A DNA stretch of 64,000 nt from Anastatus disparis (lineage: Eukaryota > Arthropoda > Insecta > Hymenoptera > Eupelmidae), in contig JAFFSR010000347.1 in NCBI GenBank assembly GCA_017163975.1, positions 9,386,001 through 9,450,000 on the forward strand. The letters are read 5' to 3'. Made by a program: the position numbers and the translations under genes. Of this stretch, positions 1-10,753 are shown piece after piece. Numbering within the stretch: position 1 is the stretch's first letter; every line of letters begins with the position of its first letter. The notes beneath the pieces were generated by a model that was not told the DNA's origin, ran no database searches, and saw nothing but the letters and a program-made list of their open reading frames with translations.

Positions 1-1912
1 ATTGGAATCCATTATTAGTCGGAATATCATAAAATCTATTTTTATCATATTACTAAAAATGAATCAACAGAAAGGTGAAAAATATGCATTAGGCATAATT
101 ATAGATTTTATATTTTTCATATGATTCTCGAGCATAAATTGAATTGTAAAATGTAAAAATGTGATTGAATAATTGACAAAGAGCTTTTGGAAATCAAGAT
201 TTACATGATTTTTCTAAACATTTATTCCATTCATTATCTATTTCAACTAAATATCTTGCTTTTGCTGCTTCAAAGAATGTTGGGTATGTAATTCCATCAA
301 AAGTTTCTAAGCTTTCAAAAGATGTTGCAGCATTAACGTGAAGCAGAAGTAATCTTAAAAAGAATTCTTTTCTTTGTTTTGGTTTTACTGAATACATTCT
401 GGTTGGAAGAGGTGTCATAGTTTTTATTATTTTTGTCCATGTTTTATGTATTCAATTAAAAACATAATGTTGCGGTGTATCAGAATAAAAGTAATTAAGT
501 GTTTCTGGGTCACTTTTATCAAATTCAAACCACGCTGTTAGTGTTGTATTTACATTTTTCTTATTAATTTCGTGTTCAAATCCTTCTTTAAAATACACAT
601 ATTGTTTCCTATTGTTGAACATAGTTTAATATTAATATGACAATTAAACTTTTGTAATAAATACGGGTTATAAGGAACAACAAATCTATTGTCTGCCCAC
701 TTGTTTTTTGTGTATAATATCTTATTTTCATCATTTCTTCGTCGATAAATAGGATAATCATTTGTCATTATTGTAGTTTCATTAAATCGTTTTGAAAAAT
801 TTTTCGTACACATTTCTGATTCTTTATCCATACAAGGTGAGTTTTTATTCTGATCTCCACAAGGGCCATAGTTCATAAATTGCTTAACTATTTCATATAA
901 TCTGGAATTCTCATTTTTATTTGGAACTTCAGCTACTATAAATTTATCAACGTCATCACTATTGTAAATTTCATTATCTTAACTTAAAAATATTAGCATA
1001 TGTGCATGCGGTAATCCTCTCTTTTGAAATTCTACTACGCATGAATATGCAATGCATTTTTCCAAAATGTTTTTAGTAATTTGCTCTATTAATATTTTTA
1101 ATTTTTGATAATATACTTCAACAACAATATCTGGTCTATCTATTACTTCTTTACTTTGTCCTACATTATTTGTTATTTCTTCCCATTTCAGATTGCATGT
1201 CATAGTAATGAAAAAATCTGGTTTTTCAATTCTTTGTAATGATCTAATGTCATGGAATCAAGAAAATTTTGATGTAAGAAACACGGACTTTCTGTAACAG
1301 TTGATGGTAATATAAGACATTTCTCAAATTTTTAAACTATCATTGATTTATTTTTTTTTATTTTTTAAGAAATCCATTACGCCTTGATAAAGTTCTGTGT
1401 TTCAAGAATCTTGTTTTTTTTTTATTAAATATAATCTTGAATTTTTTATTTGGACCCATGAATGTAAGTGGATATATAATCATAAAATCTACGTGCTTAC
1501 TTATATACAGGATTCTTATTGGTTTTTCTGCTTTCGAATAAATACATACGTCTCCTTTAATAGGTTATTCATTTCCTACAAAAACTACTGCTACTTTATT
1601 ACATTTAGCTTCATTATATCGATGCTTATCAAAGTTATCGTTTCGTCTTATAAACATTTTAATATCCCTAGGTATTATAGTTCCATTTTTAATAAAACTA
1701 TTATCTTCTTCAATTTCTACTTCGTGCATCGTTCTATAAGCTGCTGCGTAAGGATTATTTCTCCTAATTATAGAATCTAATGTATTCAATAATTCAAAAG
1801 AACAATTCAGATCGTTTTCTATGCGGCATTTATTTGCTTCTTCGTTATCAAATATATATAATTGTCCATACTTTCTTGATTAATTTTTATTTACATGTAA
1901 TGCATATGCATT

Positions 1913-2123
1913 GTAACATGGTGGATTTTCCATCCACATGTTATATTTGTACTCTCCATACATTCCTACTATACCGGCGAAGAGCCTTATATGTATGATT
2001 TTAACTTGTATATAACAGTGCGGCACTGGCTTAGTGGTTAGAGCTCGTGCCTGGAGATCTCGAGGAACGGGGTTCACGCCTGGTGTCCGCTTATTTTTTT
2101 AATTCAAAAAGTCTTATGTTTCA
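1913..2123 (+). mobile_element. tRNA-derived SINE-like insertion in Helitron A
   Basis: Helitron B is continuous here (GCATATGTATTATGG near 62270), while copy A is split after GCATT (1908-1912) and resumes at GTATT (2124-2128). This gives a 211-bp insert with a likely 5-bp target duplication G(C/T)ATT. The insert carries a tRNA-like segment followed by a T-rich run that could stop RNA polymerase III, and a hairpin near 1917-1940. The tRNA-like part lies near the 3' end rather than at the 5' end as in classic SINEs, so the exact class is uncertain. Confidence 0.6.
2019..2090 (+). ncRNA. tRNA-like segment (pol III promoter remnant)
   Basis: A box-A-like TGGCTTAGTGGTTAGAGC and a box-B-like GGTTCACGCC lie at tRNA spacing. 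The ends GCGG and CCGC could form part of an acceptor stem. The T-arm motif is not the canonical GGTTCGANTCC and the acceptor stem has a mismatch or bulge, so this is a tRNA-derived element head or tRNA pseudogene rather than a functional tRNA. The run of seven T at 2094-2100 follows. Confidence 0.5.
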
Positions 2124-2772
2124 GTATTATGGTATATTTTTCCACAAATACATATGACTTGAGGACCTTTATTAAATAATTTATCAAATGCTGCACCAAT
2201 ACTAGCAAATGCTAAGGCGTTATTATATGATCTCATGCATTTTTTAAAATTACTACTTATCATAGAATTTTCCGTAAGTAATTTCTTAATCTCTTTAGGA
2301 TATTCTGGATCTTCTTCTAATGTTATATTTCCGTGTTTACAACATGATGTAAATTTCTTATTGCTTGACATTTCGAATGTAAAATGTCTAGCACCACAAA
2401 AATCACAAATAAAATTCAAATCACCAATATTATTTTCCATGATATAATTTTCATTATTATTGGTCAATGTATCTTTAGCTATTTGGTAATAATTTATATC
2501 ATTTCTATTTTTTTTTTGTTTTGAATTTATCTTTGTTTTTTTTTATAATAATTTTTATTTTTTACTGAAGTAATTAAATTATCTTTTTTTAATGTTTTTT
2601 CATAAGATTCATTTGAACGTTTCAATATTTTTTGTTTGTTTTTCAATTAATATTGTTTTCTATCTTCTAAAACTTTACCTTTATTATATTTATAATACGA
2701 TTTGTCATGAATGCGTCTATCATAGTTGTGATTTTGTTGATGTGTTAAATTCTCATTTTTGTTTGAGGATTC

Positions 2773-3265
2773 TTAATTGTTTTTCATAAATTCATTTTGG
2801 TTAGAAATTTGACTTTTTTGTTGCAATATATTAATAATTTTTAATTTTTTAATTGCGACTATTATAATTTTTTTAAATTTTTTAACCCTCTTAAAATTAT
2901 TTTCAAGTTTCGTAATTACATTAATGTTTTGAGAATTAATTTGATTTTGATCTTGCGTTGTATTTGAATTTTTCAATTTCTCAATCGAAACTTTCGTTAA
3001 TTTTAATACTTTTTATCATTAAATTCATTTCTAAATTTCGGAATTGGTTCTTGTTCAATATCATTTTCAGATTCTTTAATGTTATTGTATTTAATTTTTT
3101 TACAATTATTTTTTGAAATTTTTTCTTTAGTTTGTTTATATTTTCTTTTATTACTGTTTTGGTAAATTTTCTGTAGATTAGTTTTTGGTTTATAATTTTT
3201 TGCCTCCAAACATTTTATGTTATCTAATAATAATTGTTGTAGTACTAATTCTTGTAACTTTTTTT
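2773..3265 (-). pseudogene. Helitron A Lys/Asn-rich linker
   Basis: Two minus-strand reading blocks (3003-3209 and 2773-2976) encode a low-complexity, Lys/Asn-rich, probably disordered or coiled-coil region (KRKYKQTKEKISKNN; ESENDIEQEPIPKF). The same segment is preserved in Helitron B at 63027-63467, and a similar charged segment lies at 47115-47480 in copy C. It separates the Ulp1-like domain from Rep. A one-base shift near 3265 separates it from the protease frame. Confidence 0.6.
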
Positions 3266-3267
3266 CT

Positions 3268-3675
3268 TCAAGATGTTAGAAAACTTATATTTTGAAAATT
3301 TAATTTTATCGTTGACAATTCCTTGTGATGTACAATTTGCTGATTTCTGGATATCGCTTTATAATTGATATTAGTATAATTGTTCTTTACTAATAGAAAC
3401 ATGACAATTGAATTTGTTTCATACATAGTTAGCAAATGTCCATGCATTTTTTCGATGTCAAATTCTATTCCACAAGGACACAAATTATTAACAATTGCTG
3501 TTGCAAACGCTATTGAAAAAATGCTACAATCAAAAGGATTAATCTGAAATTGAATTTTTTCAAAACATATTTCTAAGTTTTCACGAATTTGAAATAGTTA
3601 ATCAATGTAAATTTTTCGTTTATTATTTAATCCATTACTATTTAAACTATCATAAACATGAATTACATTTTGTGA
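3268..3675 (-). pseudogene. Ulp1/C48-like cysteine protease fragment (Helitron A)
   Basis: Minus-strand translation from about 3670 gives VIHVYDSLN, then after a TAA stop at 3598-3600 PFDCSIFSIAFATAIVNN. The putative catalytic Cys codon is at 3526-3528. The VYDS...DC(S/G)xF spacing matches the C-terminal half of Ulp1-like SUMO-protease folds and aligns with the same region in Helitron C (45.7-46.2 kb). The upstream His is not seen in this copy, which seems truncated near 3680. The reading frame runs on toward the linker, so protease and Rep may once have been one polyprotein or adjacent ORFs. Assignment to C48 is from motifs only. Confidence 0.6.
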
Positions 3676-3680
3676 ATAAT

Positions 3681-5507
3681 CCGCGCTTAAATCCCGCTGG
3701 GCCAAGAGTTACAGAGAAGAAATTTATCGTATAGATAAATTTTTACGCTGTTCAATAATGAATATGATGCTGAATTCACTTAAATCACGCACCTACAATA
3801 AACGATGATTTGATATCTGGATTATTTTTAAGAGTTTGTTCACAGATAATAATTAGGTGTAGATCATTGCAATTCTCTTATATTGGCATTTTTAGAATTA
3901 AATAACAATTATAAACGTGTGTGACGTGGTATTTTCACACTACAATATTTTTTTTGTTTTTATTAATTCAAAATAATTCCTTGCTAAAAACCTGTTTAAT
4001 AAAAAAACATACATCATTCCCCGAGCATGTGAATTCCTAAAAACATAATCACCACACTTGTGAAAGCAGCTAAGGCCACCGTAAGAAACCAACAGAGAAA
4101 TAATTCTGTTGTGTTCTTGTTTTCGGTGCTGAGCCTTGGGTGTACACATCTGATCATATGGCCTTTTGCTAAGTAGCCATGTATGTTGGACTACCGGCTG
4201 ACGGCACTGACGAAGAAACAACTATGTACACACACACACTCACTACGAACACACAATCAGCAAGTAGCACGACCGATATCTGCTAGCAGAAGACGGTTAT
4301 ACCACGTCTAAGAAGCAGCAGAGCGGTTCCAACGGCGTAAATATAATGAACACGTGCGCGCACGAATATAAGATTGTGGCGCTCGCGTAGAGTATAGGCA
4401 GAAGGAAGAAAGAGAAAGAGATCGATAGAAACAGAATGAAGTAATAAGCGAAGTAAAGTCGATAATGTAGGATAGATACGCGTATGGTAAAAAGATATAA
4501 GCTAAATAAACTGAATTATATTATAAAAAGGGGGAAACTAATTACGTATTAAATAGTGTAGGCGTATATATATATGTAGAGGGCGCTCGCGTATTAATAA
4601 GATTCGAACGCAAAGTCAAATAATAAATTTCTCTTTGAATCTGTTCTCTTTTAATTTTTACAAGTGGCGTTGATGTTCTTAAATAATATTTTCCTTCTCA
4701 ATTATAAAATTTTGTAAAATCGTGAATCGATTAAATATTAATGAGAAAAAAATTATTAAAACAAAATAATTAATGAATAAGTAAAAATTTGATGCTTGTT
4801 AGAAATAGAAATTCTAATAACTTTATATTTAATACCTCATTTTTATTCAATCGAATCACGTGCGCAGAAGGCGTAACAAGTAAAACGTAAAAATACTACA
4901 CTAGTAAAGGAAATGGAAAGTTAATTTGACTAGCGAGTAACAAACTTCACTAGAATAATTAAATTATGTCATGAAAAGAAACTAATTTGATTCGGGAGCT
5001 ACTAGTTAAGAAAGAGATAGTTAATAGAATACAACGAGAACGATAAAGAGAACGATAGAGAAGAAGAAGCAATCAGCGCCCATCGTTCGTTTCCTTCTTC
5101 TTCACTAGTCATTCTCGTTTGATCGTTGGTAACGTGCGGAGTATCATTCACCTTTTGTCACCCGTTATTACAGTTAAAGATTATTGATTTGTTTTGTTAA
5201 ATTATTCAATTTTGTTGATTTGCTCTGGAAATTTGTATTTTTTTAAATTTACTGTTGTTATAAAATTAAATTTTCTTTTTCGCTGTTTTTCTTTTCTTTT
5301 TCGCGAGATTTCTTTTACTTATCCACCGTTGCTGTGTACGAAGGAGAGTACCTCCATCCATTGCCCACTGAATATCAGGGCGGTCATTGTACGGCAGTAT
5401 TTAGCGGCTTAAGGGAGAGAAAAAGAAAAGGAAAAAGGAAAAAAGAACATGGAGAAAATCACTGAGGTATATTCATATTAATATTTAAATCGTAAATTGC
5501 ATTTTCT

Positions 5508-5510
<3 letters not shown>
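3681..5510. other. AT-rich intergenic stretch, no gene recognised
   Basis: There is no coding sequence with recognisable motifs. A perfect 9-bp-arm hairpin (AAATTTATC...GATAAATTT) lies near 3719-3741. A GC-richer patch lies around 4030-4400. A TATA-like motif precedes a run of G near 4520. Confidence 0.5.

Positions 5511-5554
<44 letters not shown>
5511..5554. repeat. (TA)n microsatellite
   Basis: About 22 uninterrupted AT dinucleotides in AT-rich intergenic DNA. Confidence 0.97.
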
Positions 5555-5561
<7 letters not shown>

Positions 5562-5763
5562 CGTACTTCATAAGAGAAAGAATTAAAAATAAAACGATAA
5601 AAGTGTTATTAGGTGAATATATATGAATTAGTGTCAAAATAAAAGAATAGTGTTTATGAGATAATAAAATCTCTCTCTCTTTAGCCAACGTATTGAATAA
5701 ATAATAACAAAACCAATTACGTAAAGAAATTATACATCGTAATTAGACAACAGTTTAGCGGAA

Positions 5764-5797
5764 GTCCACGGCAGGCTATAAAAATAGCCACGTGGAC
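5764..5797. repeat. Strong short hairpin
   Basis: GTCCACG pairs with CGTGGAC and GGCTAT pairs with ATAGCC around an AAAA loop, with only a small internal asymmetry. It stands out from its AT-rich surroundings. No coding context; it could be part of a degraded MITE. Confidence 0.6.
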
Positions 5798-6560
5798 ACT
5801 TAATCTAGAAATCTTTCTTTTTCTTTTGCGTGTTAAATAAATTTTTGTGGTGGAAACTTGTAAAAACTGAATACAATTTCTTTTGTGAGTAAAGTGAACA
5901 AAGTAAAATTTAATTAGTGAAATTTCTTTTCTATACCTAACCTAAAACGTATAGTGTAAAAATAAAAAGTGGTGATTTAACTGTTGATCTTTATTTATTC
6001 TTATTTGATAACTAAACCTTTGTTTCTCTAATTTAAAAGTTATTTTCTTTTCTTTCATTATATTTTATTAGAGTAAATTTTAATTATCTACAATTTAAAA
6101 TAAAAATTAGTGGTTCATTTTAGAAAAATTTCTTTTAAAGTTTTCTTTTATTTTTTGTGTTTATTGAATTTACAAAATTAATCAGTTTTAGGGTCACTTA
6201 GACCATATAGCTTACATTTAAATTAAATAGAAAAATTATTAATTATATAGTGGTGAAGAGCCTCACAAAATCTATGATATTTATTGAAAATATTACTGGA
6301 ACGAGATAAATAGCGAGTCTCATAGCGACTTTCAGAGGAAATCCGATACTAGCGCCACTAATTGGAGGATTGCGTAATCTGGGATACGCACCGCTGTTCG
6401 AGCCCTACCCTTACATAACCTGAAATATATTGAGCACGTGTTGCACTCATTACTAAATTTTTACTTTCTCTTCTTCTCTCTTTCTATTGGCCTTTTCCAG
6501 ACTTTTTATTGTCTATATGATAGGCCATCATCTGGTAATTTTATTATTTTGATTTTTTAG
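5798..6560. other. AT-rich intergenic DNA, nothing recognised
   Basis: There is no open frame with known motifs. A short GC-richer patch at 6340-6412 contains TGTTCGAGCCCTA, which resembles a box-B core, but no matching box A or cloverleaf was found. Confidence 0.45.
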
Positions 6561-6564
6561 TTTT

Positions 6565-6903
6565 TGCCCAGTGGGACTTTTTTTTTATATTTTTGTATTT
6601 TGCCCATTGGGACTTTTTTGTATGTTTTTGTGTTTTTCGGGTTTATTCCCTCGGAAAAACTTCGAAAATTATTTTTTCTAATTTTTCCTAGGGAATCAAA
6701 CCCCGATCCACTGGGACGCAAGGTCAGTTGATTTTTACAACTGCACTTTTTCATCCCTTAGCGACGGAGCTCGTAAGTGTGTACTGTGTACAAAGCACAT
6801 GTGACAGAGGTGCTCATTTGAAAAACAGCCGAGAGCAGGATTCGATCTCGGTTCCCCAAGAATACGAATCCAACGCTCCTACCGACTGTGCCACAGACCG
6901 GCT
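6565..6903 (-). mobile_element. tRNA-derived SINE-like element
   Basis: Reading the minus strand from 6903 there is a tRNA-like head, then a body of about 200 bp containing a second box-B-like GGTTTGATTCC. It ends in an A-rich region with two copies of AAAAGTCCCANTGGGCA 36 bp apart (plus-strand TGCCCA at 6565 and 6601). A tRNA head with an A-rich, internally repeated 3' tail is the usual layout of a SINE. Exact ends and target duplications were not resolved. Confidence 0.5.
6828..6902 (-). ncRNA. tRNA-like head of the SINE-like element
   Basis: The minus strand carries a good box A (TGGCACAGTCGGTAGGAGC) and box B (GATCGAATCC) 40-50 bp apart, and GCCG/CGGC could start an acceptor stem. The anticodon arm is poorly paired, so a functional tRNA is unlikely. 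Confidence 0.5.
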
Positions 6904-6909
6904 CAAATT

Positions 6910-7816
6910 TTTACTTTATTGAGTTAGAGCTAGATTATTATTATTGCTTACTAAATTAAATTCATAGTTTTCTATTGTAATTTAACATATAATTAAACTC
7001 AATAATTTTTCTTTCCTTAATCTAACATATAATTACACAAAAAATTTGCTTTATACAGAAATTCGCGTGTGGCTTAAACTTAAACTCCTTTAATTAAGTT
7101 ATTCAAAGTTTGCTTATTGGATTTTAACCTGTATATTTATATCTTTATTAACTTGTTTCTTGAATTGATCTTATAATTGGTTAATATATTAGAGGTAGAA
7201 TATTTAACTCCCTTATTATATCATTATTATTATTTTTCGTAGGCTGGAAATCTCAGAATTTGGGGGTTATAAACCAACTATTATTTCTTATTTAATTATA
7301 TTTATTTATAACCTCCCAAATAAAACCCATTCTTACACGTGTGAAATACGAGTAAAAGCAAAGTTAATATCAGTGTAACATGTGAAGCGAAGAAGTAGTC
7401 ATTTCGCCGCTCTTAAGATTTCGTCGCGTCTGTGATTCCTTTAAACGCATTGTTAATACAATATATAAGTTACCTATTGTCTCTCCTACAGCCTTAATAC
7501 ATATATGAAAGGAAATTTAGATTTTTGTTATTACAGAATTGAATTTAATCAGTTTGACATAATGTTATTTCATGTTTCATATATATTTTTAGTTTTTTTT
7601 TTCGATTTATTATTCACGGAGTGTTTAGATTTCGCTTTTTTGCAGTTTGCGCTTTTCTTTTACGATTTATTATTCGTAGAATGCCTAGTTTTTCTGGTAT
7701 ATGGAATTCCTTTTCTTTTTCATGAATTATCATTCGTCGAGTGCACAGCCTTTGTTTATTATTGAATTTTGAGAGTATAGATGTAGTGCGGCGGATTTAA
7801 ATCACTCAAGCTATAA
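6910..7816. other. AT-rich intergenic DNA, nothing recognised
   Basis: There is a small open frame at 7505-7765 (+) encoding a Phe/Leu-rich peptide with threefold internal similarity (LLFTECL, LLFVECL, LSFVECT). It has no known domain, and low-complexity DNA is the likely explanation. Confidence 0.4.
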
Positions 7817-7925
7817 ATAGTATACGATACTCGCGACTTAAATTCACTTATTATTACACGGCGAAGTTAGGGCCCGAGCGTTAGCGAAGTAGGTGATTTA
7901 AGTCGCCCGTATCGTAATATACTAT
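7817..7925. repeat. Imperfect inverted repeat about 110 bp
   Basis: ATAGTATACGATACTCGCGACTT (7817 on) is the near reverse complement of the right arm ending at 7925, with arms of about 33 bp. The loop is GC-richer than the flanks. It is a likely MITE remnant. Confidence 0.6.
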
Positions 7926-8236
7926 TGTATGTAATCTTGATTCAATGGAACTAGATTAATATTTTGGGGCCTTTGTAAAAATATTGTTGGTTGCATTAAA
8001 AATGATTAATCAAAATTTGGTTCAATTTTCTAATGTGTTTATCATTTAACATACTCAATTGCCCAGCATATCCATCTTCATCTATTATAATTAATTTTTC
8101 TTCTTTGCTTAAATTCATTCTCTGAAAATAATAAATTCATGTGTACTTCTAAATTAAAATTATTCAATATAAGAATTTCAAATACTTCTGAAAAACTATA
8201 AAATATTCTGAAATTAAAACTTTAAATATTATATAT

Positions 8237-9640
8237 TGTAACGTTTTTCCCTTTCGGGAGGGGAAATACGTGTTAACTCCTGTTGCCAGACGCTTCAGTG
8301 AGTTACCAGGGTAAGATCGGCAGGAGTTGGAGGGATCGGTCGGTGGAAAATGAAGGAAAGTAACCGGGTTTAACACGTTTGGTTATAGTAGGGAGTACCT
8401 TGGCTTTTTTGTACTCATAAAACTCATGTACAACGACGATTACAAATATGAAATAATAATAATGTATTAAATAAAAACCTAATATTCTTATATAATGCAA
8501 ATAAACTAACCTAACCTTAATGAAATATAATTTACAAAAGTAACTTATTTCTGCCACTTGACGGCTATTTAATAAATGAATCAAATCAATTGATAATCTT
8601 TAATGAATCTGAATGATAGTTTATCTTAACTAATAGATTCTACGGCCTGGACGGTCTAAAATGTACCGGCGGCTTTACCTGCAACAATGTGCAAAACAAA
8701 AAGAGACAAGTGATTAATAGCTAAATAATTATAATATGAATAGGTAACGGTACCTAATATCGCTATACTTAATACTACGGTAATAATGGGCAGCCGGCTC
8801 CCTTGATTATCCAAATTACGAATCTCTATGGGCATGCGGGCCCTTAAGTGATGTAAAGATAAAGGGTGGCCGACACCCTTAACTTATTCTACGATATTAA
8901 TAAGTACGTGGCAGTCGTACGGAGTCCTTCAATTAACATAGCAAAATGTATTGGGTGGACGACACCCTTAACTTATTCTAAGTTATAATTTTTACACGCA
9001 GTCGGACGGAGTCCTTTAAACTAACAACATAAAAATGCAATGGGTAGACGACACCCTTAATGTATTCTATAATTCACGTAAACGCGGACGCGACAGCTAT
9101 GGGTGGACAATACCCTTAACTAAGCCAGTGGCGAAATGTGAAATGGAATATAATATTTTGGGTGGACGTCACTCTTAAATTCAGCGGCGCAAGTTTGGCA
9201 TTGTGGCGTCGGCAAAAGCTTGCGAGTGTGCTCTAGGCAGATAGATTTACGCCAGCGTGCTCACTCGACGTATCTCTAACACTGCCAGCCTATGCACTAG
9301 AGTGTAGACCAGCGTGCTCACTCGGTCTACCCTCATGTGCAAGAGAGAGAAGCTTTGCCTAAGCTGTGGTGCTCCACAAGCCAAGGCAACCAGCTACTCC
9401 TTGTCCCACTCTCTCTTAGCCTAGCGTGCTCACTAAGGTAAAGAGGGAGGGGAGACCGTAGTCTACACTACACTGCTCTGGTTAGCTTCTCGGCCTCTTA
9501 TATACTCTAGCCTGATTTTTCCCGTTGCGTGCAACGACATTCGAGGTTGCCGACCAGCGGCTGAGCTCAGAACTACTGTTCTATCGTAGCTGGCCGTTAG
9601 GCGGGAGATTTGAAATGCGCGGGTATGTATACTCGTCGCA
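8237..9640. mobile_element. Probable solo LTR (BEL/Pao-like end)
   Basis: The block begins TGTAACG and ends TCGCA, and both sides carry ATATAT (8231-8236 and 9641-9646), as expected for a target duplication, though in AT-rich DNA this could be chance. Its GC content is above the flanks and it has no coding sequence. Inside are five GGGTGGACGACACCCTTAA-type words at 8864, 8953, 9042, 9101 and 9160, and three AGCGTGCTCACT words at 9254, 9311 and 9423. TGTAACG starts are common in BEL/Pao LTRs. No internal BEL pol is present here, hence solo. Confidence 0.5.
8864..9178. repeat. Five spaced palindromic words within the LTR-like block
   Basis: GGGTG(G)ACGACACCC is itself palindromic (GGGTG...CACCC). 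Copies are spaced 89, 89, 59 and 59 bp apart. The first intervals also share a second motif, GGACGGAGTCCTT. The regular spacing suggests tandem duplication of an LTR regulatory or structural module. Confidence 0.75.
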
Positions 9641-9788
9641 ATATATAAATAATTAAAAATTCTAGTTAATAATTATTCTTAAAATTTTAATAAATTACCA
9701 TTTATTAAATACATAAACATAAAAAAACGTAAAAATCATTAAAACAAAGTTCGATGTTCATCATTGAACATTGTTCATTTGAAGTTTT

Positions 9789-10484
9789 AAACTTAAGGGG
9801 GTATATACATATTAGACACTAAGAAATAAAATATAATTTTCTTATTTATGTTTAAATTAATTTAAAAATATTTAAAATACTATCTTAGTAGACATAAATA
9901 CCTTTATTTTAAGCCCTATTAGGCTTATTTTACTCCAGTCATACTTCCATGATCATTCGATGTACCTTCAAATCCATAATTCCTGCACCATAAGGTTTCT
10001 AATGACTTAATGAGTTGATTTGATTTTACCAAACGGATTTGGCTTCAATATTGATTTCATCGCTTGAATGTAGGAGTTTTTAAAAAACCAAAAATTTTTG
10101 ACTTTTTAAGAAAAATTTCTGATTTTCGAACAAAAAATCTCAATTTTTTAAATAAATAGTATAGCCGAATAAGCATGTAAAAATGGCCTTGACTCGGATT
10201 TCCCTGAAACTTCGCTTATTTTTTTGTCTTGTCAAAAAACTAGAATCCTAAAAGTTTCAGATCCCTATGGTCGAAATTGGCTTCGTAACCTCAAAAAACG
10301 CGTTTTTCGGTTTTTTTGCTATAATTAGGTCAATTCTTGATAGATCTTTAAAATTCGAAATCGAGGTAAAAGAGGACGATAAAACGCATATATTTAGTGA
10401 CTATGTAAAACCTTACAAGTCTCAAACATAACCTAAAAATAAATTTGAAAATTTCAAAATGGCCTGTACATTAACGGTATGAAT
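9789..10484. repeat. Left arm of a long inverted repeat
   Basis: The sequence starts AAACTTAAGGGGGTATATAC and runs to ACATTAACGGTAT. It is the imperfect reverse complement of 18461-19131 across about 0.68 kb, with some indels in the middle. The outer end may fade beyond the G5 run. No transposase is encoded by the arms. Confidence 0.85.
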
Positions 10485-10740
10485 GTGTGGGGATATATAC
10501 GTGTGAAGGAGTGTGAGTAACCAATCATGTACTGTATGAACGACCCTACCCCCTAAAGACGAGTTAACGTGTGAGCATGAGAGCGTCAGCTCTCTCACTT
10601 GACTACCGACTGTATCCCTGGCTTCAGCAAATACAACGCTTAACCATATCTCTCGTGTATTCATTCAACTTAACCTTAAAACCTCTACCTTCTCTCATCT
10701 ATACTGTGTGGCTTTTGGTTCGAGTCCCAGGCCCCACAAT

Positions 10741-10753
10741 TGGTGACACCGAG
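10741..10753 (+). promoter_or_regulatory. Candidate primer-binding site (tRNA-Trp type)
   Basis: TGGTGACACCGAG closely resembles TGGTGACCCCGACG, the complement of the tRNA-Trp 3' end used as primer by CsRn1-type Ty3/Gypsy elements. It is preceded two bases earlier by CACA, a plausible LTR end. Against it, gag starts 1.7 kb downstream and no matching 3' LTR was found. Confidence 0.45.

Larger units (their letters stand above)
1..2467 (-). pseudogene. Helitron Rep/helicase pseudogene (copy A)
   Basis: Translated blocks on the minus strand: 2114-2467 gives the Cys-rich N-terminus (CDFCGARHF). 1565-1789 continues it. 979-1203 gives the Helitron-like N domain ending in GLPHAHMLIFLS, where H-A-H is the HUH metal-binding motif. 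550-876 follows with the Cys-rich GPCGDQ block. 194-418 is the Rep-to-helicase junction (RMYSVKPKQR, FEAAKARYL). Sequence 1-190 matches the pre-Walker region of copies B and C. In an intact element this protein would nick, join and unwind DNA for rolling-circle transposition. Frames change between blocks and the Y2 region is deleted, so it is inactive. Confidence 0.85.
1..3680 (-). mobile_element. Helitron copy A, degenerate, continues past the left edge
   Basis: This is a minus-strand remnant of a rolling-circle transposon. Reading from 3680 down, blocks occur in the order Ulp1-like protease end, Lys/Asn-rich linker, Cys/His N-terminal part of Rep, HUH nuclease block, and start of the Pif1-like helicase, which is cut by the window edge. 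Nearly every block aligns with Helitron copy B (59-63.5 kb), which fixes the family assignment. All frames are broken by stops and indels, a tRNA-derived element sits at 1913-2123, and a deletion near 603-612 removes the Rep tyrosine motif. Element termini (5' TC, 3' CTRR hairpin) are not visible. Confidence 0.88.

Noticed and set aside
4200..4662. Possible solo LTR ending TTTTTACA before AGTGGCG
   Set aside because: An internal TATA-like motif and an end word fit, but no start with a matching target duplication and no second copy were found.
6340..6412. tRNA-like TGTTCGAGCCCTA
   Set aside because: No box A or cloverleaf could be built around it.
7505..7765. Small Phe-rich open frame with threefold similarity
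   Set aside because: No known domain, AT-rich low-complexity DNA, no support beyond openness.
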